NCBI RefSeq assembly: GCF_000407365.1
Contig: NZ_ASVU01000002.1
Span: 310,001-374,000 of the forward strand
Direction: 5' to 3'
Source: Enterococcus asini ATCC 700915
GTDB taxonomy: Bacteria > Bacillota > Bacilli > Lactobacillales > Enterococcaceae
Length of the DNA stretch: 64,000 nt
This document shows, one piece after another, positions 18,348-28,428 of the stretch. Every line of letters starts with the position of its first letter. Within the stretch, counting starts at the first letter, position 1. The notes below the pieces were generated by a model. That model was given only the letters and a program-made list of their open reading frames with translations, searched no databases and was not told the DNA's origin. Both the position numbers and the translations under genes were made by a program.

Positions 18348-19370
18348 ATGAAAGTTTTAACATTTGGTGAAATGATGTTACGTCTAAAACCAGAAGCAAA
18401 TGAACGAATTTTACAAGCAGATTCTTTTGAAGCAGCATACGGTGGCGCGGAAGCAAACGTGGCCGTTTCTTTGGCGCTTTTAGGCAATGACAGCCAATAC
18501 TTAAGCAAGTTTCCTGACAATTTATTAGGAGACGCGGCGGTTGGAACCTTGCGCCGCTATGGAGTAGATACTAGTAAAGTTTTACGGGGAGCCGGCCGTT
18601 TGGGCATTTACTTCTTTGAAAAAGGCGCCAGTGTTCGTTCTACCAATGTAGTTTATGATCGTAAAGACAGCGCTTTGGCTTTGGTGAATGCGACAGAATT
18701 CGATTGGGAAACTTTACTAAAAGGCGTGGGCATGTTCTACTTCTCCGGTATTACGCCAGCGATTTCTCCAGAAACAGAAAAAGCGGTAATGGCAGCTTGT
18801 GAATACTGTGTGGAACATGACATTCCTGTAGTCTGTGATTTGAACTATCGGGGCAAAATGTGGTCCGCCGAAAAAGCTCAAGAAGTCATGAATCGCTTAA
18901 TGCCTTACGTTTCAATTTGTATTGCGAACGATGAAGACTTTGAAGCGGCCCTCGGCATCAAAGCCTTCGATGGCAATATGGCGACAGGGATCAGCCAAAA
19001 AGAAAGCTTTAAAGAAGGCATGATGGAAGTAACTAGACGTTACCCTCGCTGTCAAGTTGTGGCTAGCGTCTTGCGGGACATTCATTCCGTAGAAGACAGC
19101 CGCTGGATGGGCCTATTGTTGAACAATGGGGAATTCACGGAAAGTGCCGTGTACCCAATGCACGTAATGGAAGGGGTAGCCGCAGGGGATGCCTTTGGGG
19201 CAGGACTCGTTCATGGCTTGTTACACGACTTTTCCGGTCAAGAATTAATCGACTTTGCCATTGCTGCCAGCGTTTTGAAATTGACTATTCAAGGCGACTT
19301 GAATTTAGTTTCTGAAAGCGACATTCGCAACGTCATGAAAGCCGGCGGTGGCGCCAGCCTCAACCGATAA
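18348..19370 (+). CDS. kdgK: PfkB-family sugar kinase, probably 2-dehydro-3-deoxygluconokinase
   Basis: 340 residues from the ATG at 18348 with AAGGGG upstream. The PfkB fold is shown by FGEMMLRLKP at the start, AYGGAEANVAVSLALLG (substrate-binding GG) and GVAAGDAFGAGLVHGLL, where the catalytic Asp lies in the usual GAGD-like loop with Ala replacing Gly. It should phosphorylate KDG with ATP in the cytosol. Here it stands alone: no KDPG aldolase, isomerase or uronate genes adjoin it. Family certainty is high. Substrate is likely but not proved. Confidence 0.85.
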   Translation: MKVLTFGEMMLRLKPEANERILQADSFEAAYGGAEANVAVSLALLGNDSQYLSKFPDNLLGDAAVGTLRRYGVDTSKVLRGAGRLGIYFFEKGASVRSTNVVYDRKDSALALVNATEFDWETLLKGVGMFYFSGITPAISPETEKAVMAACEYCVEHDIPVVCDLNYRGKMWSAEKAQEVMNRLMPYVSICIANDEDFEAALGIKAFDGNMATGISQKESFKEGMMEVTRRYPRCQVVASVLRDIHSVEDSRWMGLLLNNGEFTESAVYPMHVMEGVAAGDAFGAGLVHGLLHDFSGQELIDFAIAASVLKLTIQGDLNLVSESDIRNVMKAGGGASLNR

Positions 19371-19376
19371 TGCTAG

Positions 19377-19653
19377 TTCAACTTAGCGGGCTCCGCTTAG
19401 TTGAACTGTACTAGGCGACTGCAAGGAGCGTAGTCCCATCTTTTCTTCAACTTAGCGGGCTTCGCTTAGTTGAACTGTACTAGGCGACTGTAAGGAGCGT
19501 AGTCCCATCTTTCCTTCAACTTAGCGGGCTCTGCTTAGTTGAACTGTACTAGGCGACCGCAGGGAGCGTAGTCTCATCTTTCCTTCAACTTAGCGGGCTT
19601 CACTTAGTTGAACTGTACTAGGCGACTGCTAGGGAGCGTAGTCCCATCTTTTC
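19377..19653. repeat. Tandem array of four 69-bp units with internal hairpins
   Basis: Units begin at 19377, 19446, 19515 and 19584, exactly 69 bases apart; the last has one inserted base. Each starts with a 12-bp inverted repeat TTCAACTTAGCG/CGCTTAGTTGAA around a 5-base loop, with slight decay in copies 3 and 4. A weaker second dyad (ACTAGGC/GCGTAGT) follows. All six frames contain stops. The copies differ at only a few bases, mostly in the loop and in the CTGCAAGG segment. There are no unique spacers, so it is not CRISPR. Confidence 0.9.
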
Positions 19654-19733
19654 TCAAATCGGTATTCTTTTGTCTTTTGCTAATCGATTTTGAGAAAGGA
19701 AACTTTGATTGATTACTTTATTCAACTTTTCAC

Positions 19734-19761
19734 AGCCGGGAGGTTACTCCCGGCTTTTTTT
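19734..19761 (+). terminator. Terminator between the repeat array and purC
   Basis: AGCCGGGAG and CTCCCGGCT form a perfect 9-bp stem with loop GTTA and seven T. A near-palindrome TCTCAAATCG...CGATTTTGAGA spans 19653-19694 just before it. Confidence 0.9.
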
Positions 19762-19772
19762 GTGCTTGTTTT

Positions 19773-19788
19773 AAACACGAACGTTAAT
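19773..19788 (+). promoter_or_regulatory. PurR box at about -76 of purC
   Basis: AAACACGAACGTTAAT, CGAAC at 19778-19782. Its distance to the -10 box is the same as in purE and guaC. Confidence 0.75.
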
Positions 19789-19820
19789 GGCTGTTTGTGA
19801 TAAGAATATCAATAATTATG

Positions 19821-19849
19821 TTGACCCTCAAAAAATGCCTTGTTACAAT
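19821..19849 (+). promoter_or_regulatory. purC operon promoter
   Basis: TTGACC-17-TACAAT, with the start expected near 19856. Confidence 0.8.
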
Positions 19850-19860
19850 GAATGTGATAA

Positions 19861-19900
19861 AAAGACGAACGATTTTATGGATTTATCCCTAGTTCGTTAA
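19861..19900 (+). promoter_or_regulatory. Second PurR-box pair downstream of the purC start
   Basis: AAAGACGAACGATTTT and the inverted TAGTTCGTTAACG face each other, with CGAAC at 19866-19870 and GTTCG at 19892-19896. They lie in the predicted 5' leader, where bound PurR would more likely block than activate. Confidence 0.6.
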
Positions 19901-19917
19901 CGTAGAAGGGGTGCAAC

Positions 19918-20625
19918 ATGGAAAAAGAGGAATTGCTTTATGAAGGCAAAGCCAAAAAGCTGTTTAAGACGGATCAAGTCGGTGTCTTGTGGGTGGAATA
20001 TCTCGATCAGGCCACAGCACTGAATGGCGCTAAAAAAGACGTAGTACAAGGCAAAGGAGAGCTGAACAATCAAATCACTTCCTTGATTTTCGAAGCGTTA
20101 AAAGCCGAAGAAATTCCTTCCCATTTCATCGAAAAAATCTCAAAAACCGAACAATTAGTCAAATCAGTAGAAATCATTCCCTTAGAGGTAGTGGTTCGGA
20201 ACCGAGCAGCCGGGAGCTTCTCCAAACGCTTGGATATCCCGGAAGGTAAGGCATTGCCCTTTCCGATAGTCGAGTTTTACTACAAAGAAGACCGCTTGGA
20301 CGATCCGTTTATCAATGACGATCACGTCTTAGCCTTAGAAATCGCTACTGAAGAGGAAATCACCGTAATTAAAGAGTTGGCCCGAAAAGTCAACCAAGCA
20401 TTGATCAAGCTTTTCCAAAAAGCAGCGATTACGTTGATCGACTTTAAAATCGAAGTGGGACGCACCCCGGCTGGTGAGATCTTACTAGCCGATGAAATCT
20501 CCCCGGATACTTGTCGCCTGTGGGATACGGCCACGGATAGTCACTTGGATAAGGATATTTACCGCCGAGATTTAGGGGATTTGGTTCCTGTGTATCAAGA
20601 AGTCTTGGCTCGTTTGTCAAAATAA
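19918..20625 (+). CDS. purC: SAICAR synthetase
   Basis: 235 residues, normal for the bacterial enzyme. It joins CAIR and aspartate using [16 protein letters not shown], the signature [12 protein letters not shown] and [10 protein letters not shown] with [11 protein letters not shown] are all present. GAAGGGG precedes the ATG. It is the first gene of purCSQLFMNHD, with a strong promoter and PurR boxes upstream. Confidence 0.97.
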   Translation: MEKEELLYEGKAKKLFKTDQVGVLWVEYLDQATALNGAKKDVVQGKGELNNQITSLIFEALKAEEIPSHFIEKISKTEQLVKSVEIIPLEVVVRNRAAGSFSKRLDIPEGKALPFPIVEFYYKEDRLDDPFINDDHVLALEIATEEEITVIKELARKVNQALIKLFQKAAITLIDFKIEVGRTPAGEILLADEISPDTCRLWDTATDSHLDKDIYRRDLGDLVPVYQEVLARLSK

Positions 20626-20650
20626 ACCCATTAGAGAAAGGAATTTCATC

Positions 20651-20905
20651 ATGTATTTCGTAAAAGTCTACGTAACCTACAAAGAATCAGTATTGGATCC
20701 TCAAGGAGAAGCCGTAAAAGGAGCCGTGCACCGCATGGGCTATGAAGAAATCGAGGAAATCCGCATCGGCAAATACTTTGAAATCAAAGTTGCCAAATCC
20801 GATCGTCCCGTGGAAGAAATGATCGAGGCCGTTTGCGACAAATTGTTAGCCAACGTAAACATGGAAACCTATCGTTTTGAAATCCTGGAGATGGAGGAAG
20901 CCTAA
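20651..20905 (+). CDS. purS: FGAM synthase subunit PurS
   Basis: 84 residues. PurS is the small bridging subunit of the three-part FGAM synthase (PurS, PurQ, PurL), helping pass ammonia from PurQ to PurL. The pattern [20 protein letters not shown] and the strand [11 protein letters not shown] match the family. AGAAAGGAA precedes the ATG and purQ starts one base after the stop. Confidence 0.95.
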   Translation: MYFVKVYVTYKESVLDPQGEAVKGAVHRMGYEEIEEIRIGKYFEIKVAKSDRPVEEMIEAVCDKLLANVNMETYRFEILEMEEA

Positions 20906-20906
20906 G

Positions 20907-21587
20907 ATGAAATTTGCAGTAATTGTATTTCCTGGTTCCAACTGTGACATGGATATGCTGTGGGCGATTCAAGACATTATGGAGGCAGAAGCGGAATATG
21001 TGCGCCACGATGCTGTAAGCTTGGCAGGGTTCGACGGGGTCTTGTTACCTGGTGGATTTTCCTATGGGGACTATCTCCGTTGCGGCGCCATCGCTCGTTT
21101 TTCACCGATTATGGCAGAAGTGATCCGCTTTGCTGAAGAAGGCAAACCGGTCTTTGGTACGTGTAATGGGTTCCAAGTTTTGACAGAAGCCGGCCTTTTG
21201 CCGGGAGCTTTGATTCGTAATAAGTCTTTGCACTTTATTTGCAAAACCACCCCGTTAAAAGTTGTGAACAATCAGACAAACTTTACCAGCGAGTATGAAG
21301 CAGAGGAAATTATTCGAATTCCCGTGGCTCACGGAGAGGGCAACTACATCTGTGACGAAGCGACTTTGGCGGAGTTAAAAGCCAACAATCAAATCGTCTT
21401 TACCTATGAAGAAGACATTAACGGCAGTATGGAAAATATCGCCGGCATCGTGAACAAACAAGGAAACGTCTTGGGCATGATGCCCCATCCGGAACGGGCT
21501 ATGGAAGAGTTACTTGGCTCAGCGGATGGCAAACGTTTCTTTGCTTCGATTTTGAAAAACTTTGGAAAGGTGTCTGTGAGCAAATGA
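20907..21587 (+). CDS. purQ: FGAM synthase glutaminase subunit PurQ
   Basis: 226 residues from the ATG at 20907, with GGAGGAAG upstream in the end of purS. It is a class I glutamine amidotransferase: [10 protein letters not shown] at the start, nucleophile Cys in GTCNGFQVL, and the His/Glu pair in [11 protein letters not shown]. It supplies ammonia to PurL. The stop overlaps the purL start by four bases (ATGA). Confidence 0.96.
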   Translation: MKFAVIVFPGSNCDMDMLWAIQDIMEAEAEYVRHDAVSLAGFDGVLLPGGFSYGDYLRCGAIARFSPIMAEVIRFAEEGKPVFGTCNGFQVLTEAGLLPGALIRNKSLHFICKTTPLKVVNNQTNFTSEYEAEEIIRIPVAHGEGNYICDEATLAELKANNQIVFTYEEDINGSMENIAGIVNKQGNVLGMMPHPERAMEELLGSADGKRFFASILKNFGKVSVSK

Positions 21588-23800
21588 TGAACTTAGAACC
21601 AACACCTCAAGCAATCAAAGACCAACGAATTTACGCCCAATGGGGTTTAACCGATGAAGAATATCGCATGATTTCAGAAGACATCTTGGGACGCTTGCCG
21701 AACTATACGGAAGCCGGCCTATTTTCCGTCATGTGGAGTGAGCACTGTTCTTACAAAAATTCCAAGCCGGTTTTGCGGAAGTTTCCTACAGAAGGCCCTC
21801 AAGTCTTGCAAGGACCGGGAGAAGGGGCAGGCATCGTGGATATCGGGGACGGGCAAGCGGTGGTTTTTAAAGCGGAAAGCCACAACCATCCTTCTGCGGT
21901 GGAACCTTATGAAGGTGCGGCGACTGGGGTTGGCGGCATCATCCGGGACATCTTTTCCATGGGAGCTCGGCCGATTGCGGTGCTTGACTCCTTGCGTTTT
22001 GGGGAATTGGACAACGATCGCACCAAGTACTTAGTGGAAGAAGTCGTAGCGGGCATTTCCGGTTATGGCAACTGTATCGGCATTCCCACAGTGGGGGGAG
22101 AAGTCGCTTTTGATCCTTGCTATGCTGGGAATCCTTTGGTTAACGCCATGTGTGTCGGCTTAATCGATCACAAGGACATCCAAAAAGGCCAAGCCAAAGG
22201 GGTCGGCAATGCCATTATGTACGTAGGGGCGAAAACCGGTCGTGACGGGATTCACGGGGCGACCTTTGCCTCAGAAGAATTCTCAGAAGGGGAAGAACAA
22301 CAGCGTTCTGCCGTGCAAGTGGGCGATCCGTTCATGGAAAAATTGTTACTGGAAGCTTGTCTGGAATTAATCTTAGACCACAGCGACATCCTCGTGGGCA
22401 TTCAAGATATGGGGGCGGCCGGATTGGTCTCTTCTAGTTCGGAAATGGCGTCAAAAGCCGGCTCCGGTTTGAAATTGTACTTAGATGATGTACCACAACG
22501 GGAAACAGGCATGACGCCATATGAAATGATGCTTTCCGAGTCCCAAGAACGGATGTTGATCTGTGTCAAAAAAGGTGCCGAAGACCAAGTGGTAGAACTC
22601 TTCCACAAATACGATTTGGATGCCGTTACGATTGGGGAAGTAACCGACGACGGGCAATACCGTCTCTACCATAAGGGTGTGGAAGTGGCGAACTTGCCAG
22701 TGGACGCCTTGGCAGAAGACGCACCGACTTATTACAAAGAATACCAAGAACCTGCTCGGATCAAAGAATTTGCAGCAATGCCAGACTTTGAGCCAGTGGT
22801 AAATGATGCTACGGCAACGTTCATCGCCTTGTTGCAACAACCGACGATTGCGTCGAAAAAGTCAATTTACGAAACGTACGATGCCCAAGTTCGTACCAAT
22901 ACCGTGGTTTTACCAGGCTCTGATGCGGCGGTCTTACGGGTACGGGGAACCAATAAAGCTTTGGCAATGACTACGGACTGTAACGCCCGCTACTTATACT
23001 TGAACCCAGAAATCGGGGGGCAGATTGCGGTAGCCGAAGCAGCCCGAAATATCGTGGCCAGTGGCGGCCAACCATTAGCCATCACCGACTGTTTGAACTA
23101 TGGTTCACCAGATAAACCAGAAGGCTTCTGGGAATTGTGGACTTCGGCAGACGGTTTAGCGGAAGCTTGTCGCACATTGAACACACCGGTGATTTCCGGG
23201 AATGTGTCCATGTACAATGAAACAGACGGCAAAGCGATTTACCCGACACCGATGATTGGCATGGTGGGCTTGGTGCAAGATTTGGCCCACATCACCACGC
23301 AAGACTTTAAACAAGCCGGGGACTTGGTTTATGTCTTAGGGGAAACTAAGGCCGATTTCAACGGTTCGGAATTACAAAAAATGCAGTTAGGGCGCATTGA
23401 AGGTCGTTTAATGGACTTTGATTTGGCTATTGAAAAAGCCAATCAGGACTTGGTGTTACAAGCCATTCAAGCTGGCCTGGTGCAAAGTGCCCACGACTGT
23501 TCGGAAGGCGGACTGGCTGTAGCAGTAGCGGAAAGCTGCTTCAAAAATGACCTAGGGGTGGACGCAAGCTTTGATATGCCAAAAGCGAACCTCTTTAGTG
23601 AAACCCAGTCCCGTTTTGTCTTATCCGTGAAAGCCTCAGATAAAGCAGCTTTTGAAGCCTTGGTACCAAGTGCCAAAGCAGTGGGGACGGTTTGTGAGAC
23701 GGGCATGATTACGATGCAAGCAACAGACGGCGCCATCACCTTAGGCACCAGCACGGCCAAGGAATTATGGGAGGAAGCCATTCCATGTCTTATGAAGTAA
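21584..23800 (+). CDS. purL: FGAM synthase subunit PurL (small type)
   Basis: 738 residues, the size of the small PurL that works with separate PurS and PurQ. It converts FGAR to FGAM with [38 protein letters not shown] and the second-half [15 protein letters not shown] are family motifs. The start overlaps purQ by four bases. Its end overlaps the first five codons of purF. Confidence 0.97.
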   Translation: MMNLEPTPQAIKDQRIYAQWGLTDEEYRMISEDILGRLPNYTEAGLFSVMWSEHCSYKNSKPVLRKFPTEGPQVLQGPGEGAGIVDIGDGQAVVFKAESHNHPSAVEPYEGAATGVGGIIRDIFSMGARPIAVLDSLRFGELDNDRTKYLVEEVVAGISGYGNCIGIPTVGGEVAFDPCYAGNPLVNAMCVGLIDHKDIQKGQAKGVGNAIMYVGAKTGRDGIHGATFASEEFSEGEEQQRSAVQVGDPFMEKLLLEACLELILDHSDILVGIQDMGAAGLVSSSSEMASKAGSGLKLYLDDVPQRETGMTPYEMMLSESQERMLICVKKGAEDQVVELFHKYDLDAVTIGEVTDDGQYRLYHKGVEVANLPVDALAEDAPTYYKEYQEPARIKEFAAMPDFEPVVNDATATFIALLQQPTIASKKSIYETYDAQVRTNTVVLPGSDAAVLRVRGTNKALAMTTDCNARYLYLNPEIGGQIAVAEAARNIVASGGQPLAITDCLNYGSPDKPEGFWELWTSADGLAEACRTLNTPVISGNVSMYNETDGKAIYPTPMIGMVGLVQDLAHITTQDFKQAGDLVYVLGETKADFNGSELQKMQLGRIEGRLMDFDLAIEKANQDLVLQAIQAGLVQSAHDCSEGGLAVAVAESCFKNDLGVDASFDMPKANLFSETQSRFVLSVKASDKAAFEALVPSAKAVGTVCETGMITMQATDGAITLGTSTAKELWEEAIPCLMK

Positions 23801-25227
23801 AAAGTTTAAACGAAGAATGCGGGATTTTCGGTGTGTGGGGACATCCGGAAGCTTCTAGTGTGACGTATTTCGGTCTCCATTCTTTGCAACACCGGGGGCA
23901 AGAAGGCGCCGGTATCGTGTCCAACGATGCCGGGGTGCTTCACGGCTACCGGGATTTGGGGTTGTTGTCGGAAGTTTTTAAAGACGATCGGGACTTGCAA
24001 CGCTTAAAAGGCAATGCGGCGATTGGTCATGTGCGCTACGCTACGGCGGGGAACGGTAGCGTGGACAATATCCAACCTTTTTTATTCAAATTTTATGATT
24101 GTTCGTGCGGCTTGGCCCACAATGGCAACCTGACCAATGCTAAGAGTTTGCGCCGAGAATTAGAAGCGGACGGAGCGATTTTTCATTCCAATTCCGATAC
24201 GGAAATCTTGATGCACTTGATTCGTCGCAGTCGTAAAGAAACATGGCTGGATAAGCTAAAAGAAGCCTTGCAGACCGTCCAAGGGGGCTTTGCCTATATC
24301 CTGATGCGAGAAGACTGCATGGTGGCGGCTTTAGATGCCAATGGCTTTCGGCCTTTAGCCATCGGTCAGATGAAAAACGGTGCTTACGTGATTGCTTCGG
24401 AGACTTGTGCCTTAGAAGTCATCGGGGCGGATTTCGTACGGGACGTGCAGCCGGGGGAAATCATCATTATCAATGACGACGGGTTCACCGTGGATCACTT
24501 TACCAACGAGACCCAACACGCGATTTGCTCCATGGAATACATCTACTTCGCACGGCCGGATTCCAATATCGCCGGGGTCAACGTCCATACCGCTCGGAAA
24601 AATATGGGACGGATTTTGGCGGCGGAAGCTCCAGTGGAAGCAGACATGGTCATCGGGGTGCCGAATTCTTCCTTGTCTGCCGCCAGTGGCTATGCGGAAG
24701 CATCTGGGATTCCCTATGAGCAAGGCTTGGTGAAAAATCAATACATTGCCCGAACCTTTATCCAGCCGACTCAAGAACTGCGGGAACAAGGAGTGCGCAT
24801 GAAGCTCTCCGCCGTCCGTGGAGTCGTGGCCGGCAAAAAAGTCATTATGGTGGACGACTCGATTGTACGAGGGACGACTAGTCGTCGGATTGTTCAGCTG
24901 TTGAAAGAAGCCGGAGCACTAGAAGTCCATGTACGGATCGCTTCTCCGCCGTTGAAGTATCCATGTTTTTACGGTATTGACATTCAGACCCGGAAGGAAT
25001 TAATCGCGGCGAATCATTCCGTAGCGGAAATTTGTGAGTGTATCGGGGCGGATTCTTTGAGCTTCTTAAGTGAAGACGGGTTGATTGAAGCGATTGGGTT
25101 GGATTTCGACGCCCCGTATTCCGGGTTGTGTATGGCGTATTTCAACGGGGATTATCCGACACCTTTGTACGACTACGAAGAACAATATCAGGCTTCCTTA
25201 AAAGAGAAGGTCTCATTTTTTAATTAA
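23785..25227 (+). CDS. purF: Amidophosphoribosyltransferase
   Basis: 480 residues from the ATG at 23785, which has GGGAGGAA upstream and lies inside the end of purL. PurF starts the pathway, making phosphoribosylamine from PRPP and glutamine. The catalytic Cys is in NEECGIFG, preceded by a propeptide of about 10 residues as in Bacillus-type enzymes. [17 protein letters not shown] is the PRPP-binding loop. Late cysteines ([18 protein letters not shown]) match the 4Fe-4S ligands of the Bacillus type. Confidence 0.96.
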   Translation: MSYEVKSLNEECGIFGVWGHPEASSVTYFGLHSLQHRGQEGAGIVSNDAGVLHGYRDLGLLSEVFKDDRDLQRLKGNAAIGHVRYATAGNGSVDNIQPFLFKFYDCSCGLAHNGNLTNAKSLRRELEADGAIFHSNSDTEILMHLIRRSRKETWLDKLKEALQTVQGGFAYILMREDCMVAALDANGFRPLAIGQMKNGAYVIASETCALEVIGADFVRDVQPGEIIIINDDGFTVDHFTNETQHAICSMEYIYFARPDSNIAGVNVHTARKNMGRILAAEAPVEADMVIGVPNSSLSAASGYAEASGIPYEQGLVKNQYIARTFIQPTQELREQGVRMKLSAVRGVVAGKKVIMVDDSIVRGTTSRRIVQLLKEAGALEVHVRIASPPLKYPCFYGIDIQTRKELIAANHSVAEICECIGADSLSFLSEDGLIEAIGLDFDAPYSGLCMAYFNGDYPTPLYDYEEQYQASLKEKVSFFN

Positions 25228-25242
25228 GAAAAGAGGGTATTC

Positions 25243-26283
25243 ATGGCAAACGCATATCAAAATGCCGGCGTGGATGTAGAAGCCGGCTATGAAGTAGTCT
25301 CCCGCATTAAAAAGCACGTGGCAAAAACCGAACGCCTAGGAGTCATGGGGGCTATCGGTGGCTTTGGCGGCTGTTTCGACTTGAGTCAATTACAGGTCAA
25401 AGAACCGGTGTTGATTTCTGGTACCGACGGCGTGGGCACGAAACTGATGCTAGCCATTCAAGCGGACAAACACGACACGATTGGGATCGACTGTGTGGCC
25501 ATGTGTGTCAATGACATCGTGGCGCAAGGGGCAGAACCTTTGTATTTCTTGGACTACATCGCTACTGGGAAAAACATCCCCGCCCGCTTGGAACAAGTAG
25601 TAGCCGGGGTGGCGACAGGCTGTGTGCAAGCAGGAGCGGCTTTAATTGGCGGCGAAACTGCAGAAATGCCGGGAATGTACAGCGAGGAAGATTACGACTT
25701 GGCAGGCTTTGCAGTAGGGATTGCGGAGAAAAGCCAGTTGGTTACCGGAAGCGAGATTGCGGAAGGGGACGTGCTCTTAGGGATTGCCAGCTCTGGAATT
25801 CACTCCAATGGCTATTCCTTGGTGCGCAAAGTCTTCTTTAAAGACAATGACTTCACTTTAACGAGCCAATTGCCAGAGTTACCGGGGCAAACGCTAGGGG
25901 ATGCTTTGTTGACGCCGACGCGGATTTATGTAGAGACCTTGTTGCCTTTAGTGAAAAAGGAATTGGTCAAAGGGATTTCCCATATTACCGGAGGCGGCTT
26001 TGTGGAAAATATTCCCCGGATGTTGCCAGCAGGTGTCACGGCAGAAATCACCCTAGGCACTTGGCCGGTCTTGCCGATTTTTGACGCTTTAGCGAAATAC
26101 GGCAAGATTCCGAATCACGAAATGTATGAAATCTTTAATATGGGCATCGGCATGGTCTTAGCCGTAGCGCCAGAAAAAGTAGCTATGGTCAAAGCTGTCT
26201 TGGCAGAACAAGGGGAGCCTTGTTACGAAATCGGTCGGGTGACGATTGACGAAAATCCGATTACTTTTAAGGAGAGCGTATGA
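25243..26283 (+). CDS. purM: AIR synthetase
   Basis: 346 residues. It closes the imidazole ring, converting FGAM to AIR with [28 protein letters not shown] and [18 protein letters not shown] are the expected motifs. AAGAGGG precedes the ATG. purN begins at its last four bases (ATGA). Confidence 0.97.
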   Translation: MANAYQNAGVDVEAGYEVVSRIKKHVAKTERLGVMGAIGGFGGCFDLSQLQVKEPVLISGTDGVGTKLMLAIQADKHDTIGIDCVAMCVNDIVAQGAEPLYFLDYIATGKNIPARLEQVVAGVATGCVQAGAALIGGETAEMPGMYSEEDYDLAGFAVGIAEKSQLVTGSEIAEGDVLLGIASSGIHSNGYSLVRKVFFKDNDFTLTSQLPELPGQTLGDALLTPTRIYVETLLPLVKKELVKGISHITGGGFVENIPRMLPAGVTAEITLGTWPVLPIFDALAKYGKIPNHEMYEIFNMGIGMVLAVAPEKVAMVKAVLAEQGEPCYEIGRVTIDENPITFKESV

Positions 26284-26855
26284 GATTCGCGGTCTTAGCT
26301 TCCGGTAATGGGAGTAACTTCGAAGCCATCGCCATCGCTTGGGAGCAAAAGCAAATCCCGGGAGAATTAGCACTGGTTTTTGCCAACCATCCCGAGGCCT
26401 ATGTCTTAGAGCGAGCAGCACAACACCAGATTCCTCACTTTAGTTTTACGGTGAAGGAATCCGGGGGCAAAGAAGCCTACGAAAAAGCTTTGTTGCACCT
26501 GTTGCAAGAGCAAAAAATTGATTTTGTGATTTTGGCGGGTTACTTGCGCATCTTAGGCAAAGAAATCATCGAAGCCTTTCCCGAGCGGATTTTGAATATC
26601 CATCCTTCCTTGTTGCCTAGCTTTCCGGGACTTCATGGCATTCAAGATGCCTTTAATTACGGGGTGAAGGTCACCGGGGTCACAGTTCATTTTGTGGACT
26701 GTGGCTTGGATACGGGGCCCATCATTGCCCAAGAAGTGGTGGCCATCAGCCCTGAGGACACTTTGGAAACGTTGGAAGCCAAGATTCACCAAGTGGAACA
26801 CCAACTCTATCCTCGCATTATCGGGGAATGTCTAGAAAAGGAGAACCATTCATGA
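26280..26855 (+). CDS. purN: GAR transformylase (folate-dependent)
   Basis: 191 residues. It formylates GAR with 10-formyl-THF. [12 protein letters not shown] is the phosphate loop, and [17 protein letters not shown] holds the catalytic Asn/His; the Asp follows in [10 protein letters not shown]. The start overlaps purM by four bases and the stop overlaps purH by four bases, so both junctions are ATGA. Confidence 0.97.
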   Translation: MRFAVLASGNGSNFEAIAIAWEQKQIPGELALVFANHPEAYVLERAAQHQIPHFSFTVKESGGKEAYEKALLHLLQEQKIDFVILAGYLRILGKEIIEAFPERILNIHPSLLPSFPGLHGIQDAFNYGVKVTGVTVHFVDCGLDTGPIIAQEVVAISPEDTLETLEAKIHQVEHQLYPRIIGECLEKENHS

Positions 26856-28393
26856 AAAAACGCGCACTGATCAGTGTTTCAGATAAAACCGGCTTGGTAG
26901 CATTTGCCAAAGGAATCGTTGCTGCCGGTCTTGAAATCATCTCCACGGGGGGGACGAAAAAAGCTTTAGATGAAGCGGGAGTACCCTCTTTAGCCATTGA
27001 AGAAGTTACCGGTTTTCCGGAAATGATGGACGGCCGGGTGAAAACTCTGCATCCGAAAATTCACGGGGGTCTTTTAGGTCGCCGGGATTTGGATAGCCAC
27101 ATGGCGGCCATGCGTTCTCACGGAATTACCGAAATTGACCTAGTAGTGGTTAATCTTTATCCCTTTAAAGAAACCATTGAAAAACCAGATGTTACAGAAG
27201 CCGAAGCAATCGAAAATATCGATATCGGCGGACCTTCCATGTTGCGCTCGGGAGCAAAAAACTTTGCTTCTGTGGCGGTGGTGGTGGATCCGGCGGACTA
27301 TGAACTAGTCTTAACGGAATTACAAGCTGGGGGCACGACCTTAGGAACTCGGAAATATCTAGCTGCGAAAGTCTTCCGTCATACGGCGGCCTATGACGCC
27401 TTGATTGCCGGGTATTTAACGAATGTTGTAGGAGATAGCCAACCGGAAAAAATGACCTTGACCTATGAACTGAAACAATCCTTGCGCTACGGGGAAAACA
27501 GTCACCAACAAGCAGCCTTTTATCAAGACGCATTGCCGGTTTCTTATTCTATCGCTCAAGCGAAACAACTCCACGGCAAGGAATTGTCTTACAACAATAT
27601 TAAAGATGCGGATGCGGCTTTACGGATTGCTCGAGAATTTGAAGCACCGACCGTGGTGGCTTTGAAACATATGAATCCTTGTGGTATCGGCACCGGGGAC
27701 ACCATTGAAGCGGCATATGACTTCGCCTATGCGGCAGATCCCGTTTCGATTTTTGGGGGTATCTTAGTGGCCAATCGGACCATCGATTTGGCGACGGCAG
27801 AAAAAATGCATCAATTATTCCTAGAAATCATCATCGCACCAGACTTCACGGAAGAAGCATTTGCGGTCTTGAGCAAGAAGAAAAATTTGCGCTTAATGAC
27901 TTTGGACTTTAGTCAAAAAGACCAAAGTACCAATAATGAAACGGTCTCTGTCCTAGGTGGGCTACTAGTACAAGAACAAGACGTGGTCAAAGAAGACCCG
28001 GCAAACTGGCAAGTGGTGACCAAGCGGCAACCAACCAAAGCCGAGCTTGCGGCTATGGCTTTTGCTTGGAAAGCGGTGAAACACGTGAAATCCAATGCCA
28101 TCGTGTTGGCCAATGAACACCAAACAGTCGGTATCGGTGCCGGGCAAATGAATCGCGTGGGCTCCGTGAAAATCGCCATTGATCAAGCGGAAGCAGCAGA
28201 GATGATGGATGGGGCAGTTTTGGCTTCCGATGCCTTCTTCCCTATGGCTGACAGCGTGGAATACGCAGCGGCCCATGGCATTAAAGCCATCGTCCAACCT
28301 GGAGGCAGTATCAAAGACCAGCTATCCATTGAAGCAGCGGATGCGGCAGGGATCGCCATGGTCTTCACCGACTTGCGTCATTTCAGACATTAA
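26852..28393 (+). CDS. purH: AICAR transformylase / IMP cyclohydrolase
   Basis: 513 residues from the ATG at 26852, which has AAAAGGAG upstream and overlaps purN by four bases. The N-terminal MGS-like cyclohydrolase domain shows [10 protein letters not shown] and [12 protein letters not shown]. The C-terminal transformylase shows [14 protein letters not shown] and [10 protein letters not shown]. It performs the last two steps to IMP. Confidence 0.97.
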   Translation: MKKRALISVSDKTGLVAFAKGIVAAGLEIISTGGTKKALDEAGVPSLAIEEVTGFPEMMDGRVKTLHPKIHGGLLGRRDLDSHMAAMRSHGITEIDLVVVNLYPFKETIEKPDVTEAEAIENIDIGGPSMLRSGAKNFASVAVVVDPADYELVLTELQAGGTTLGTRKYLAAKVFRHTAAYDALIAGYLTNVVGDSQPEKMTLTYELKQSLRYGENSHQQAAFYQDALPVSYSIAQAKQLHGKELSYNNIKDADAALRIAREFEAPTVVALKHMNPCGIGTGDTIEAAYDFAYAADPVSIFGGILVANRTIDLATAEKMHQLFLEIIIAPDFTEEAFAVLSKKKNLRLMTLDFSQKDQSTNNETVSVLGGLLVQEQDVVKEDPANWQVVTKRQPTKAELAAMAFAWKAVKHVKSNAIVLANEHQTVGIGAGQMNRVGSVKIAIDQAEAAEMMDGAVLASDAFFPMADSVEYAAAHGIKAIVQPGGSIKDQLSIEAADAAGIAMVFTDLRHFRH

Positions 28394-28428
28394 GCAAGGA
28401 GCAGTCGTTTTTGAAAGGAGCAAAATCG

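Noticed and set aside
19377-19653. CRISPR array
   Set aside because: The whole 69-bp unit repeats; there are no unique spacers and no cas genes.
26158-28368. Many minus-strand open frames inside the pur operon
   Set aside because: They lie opposite long, well-recognised genes and have no initiation signals; GC-rich third positions create them.
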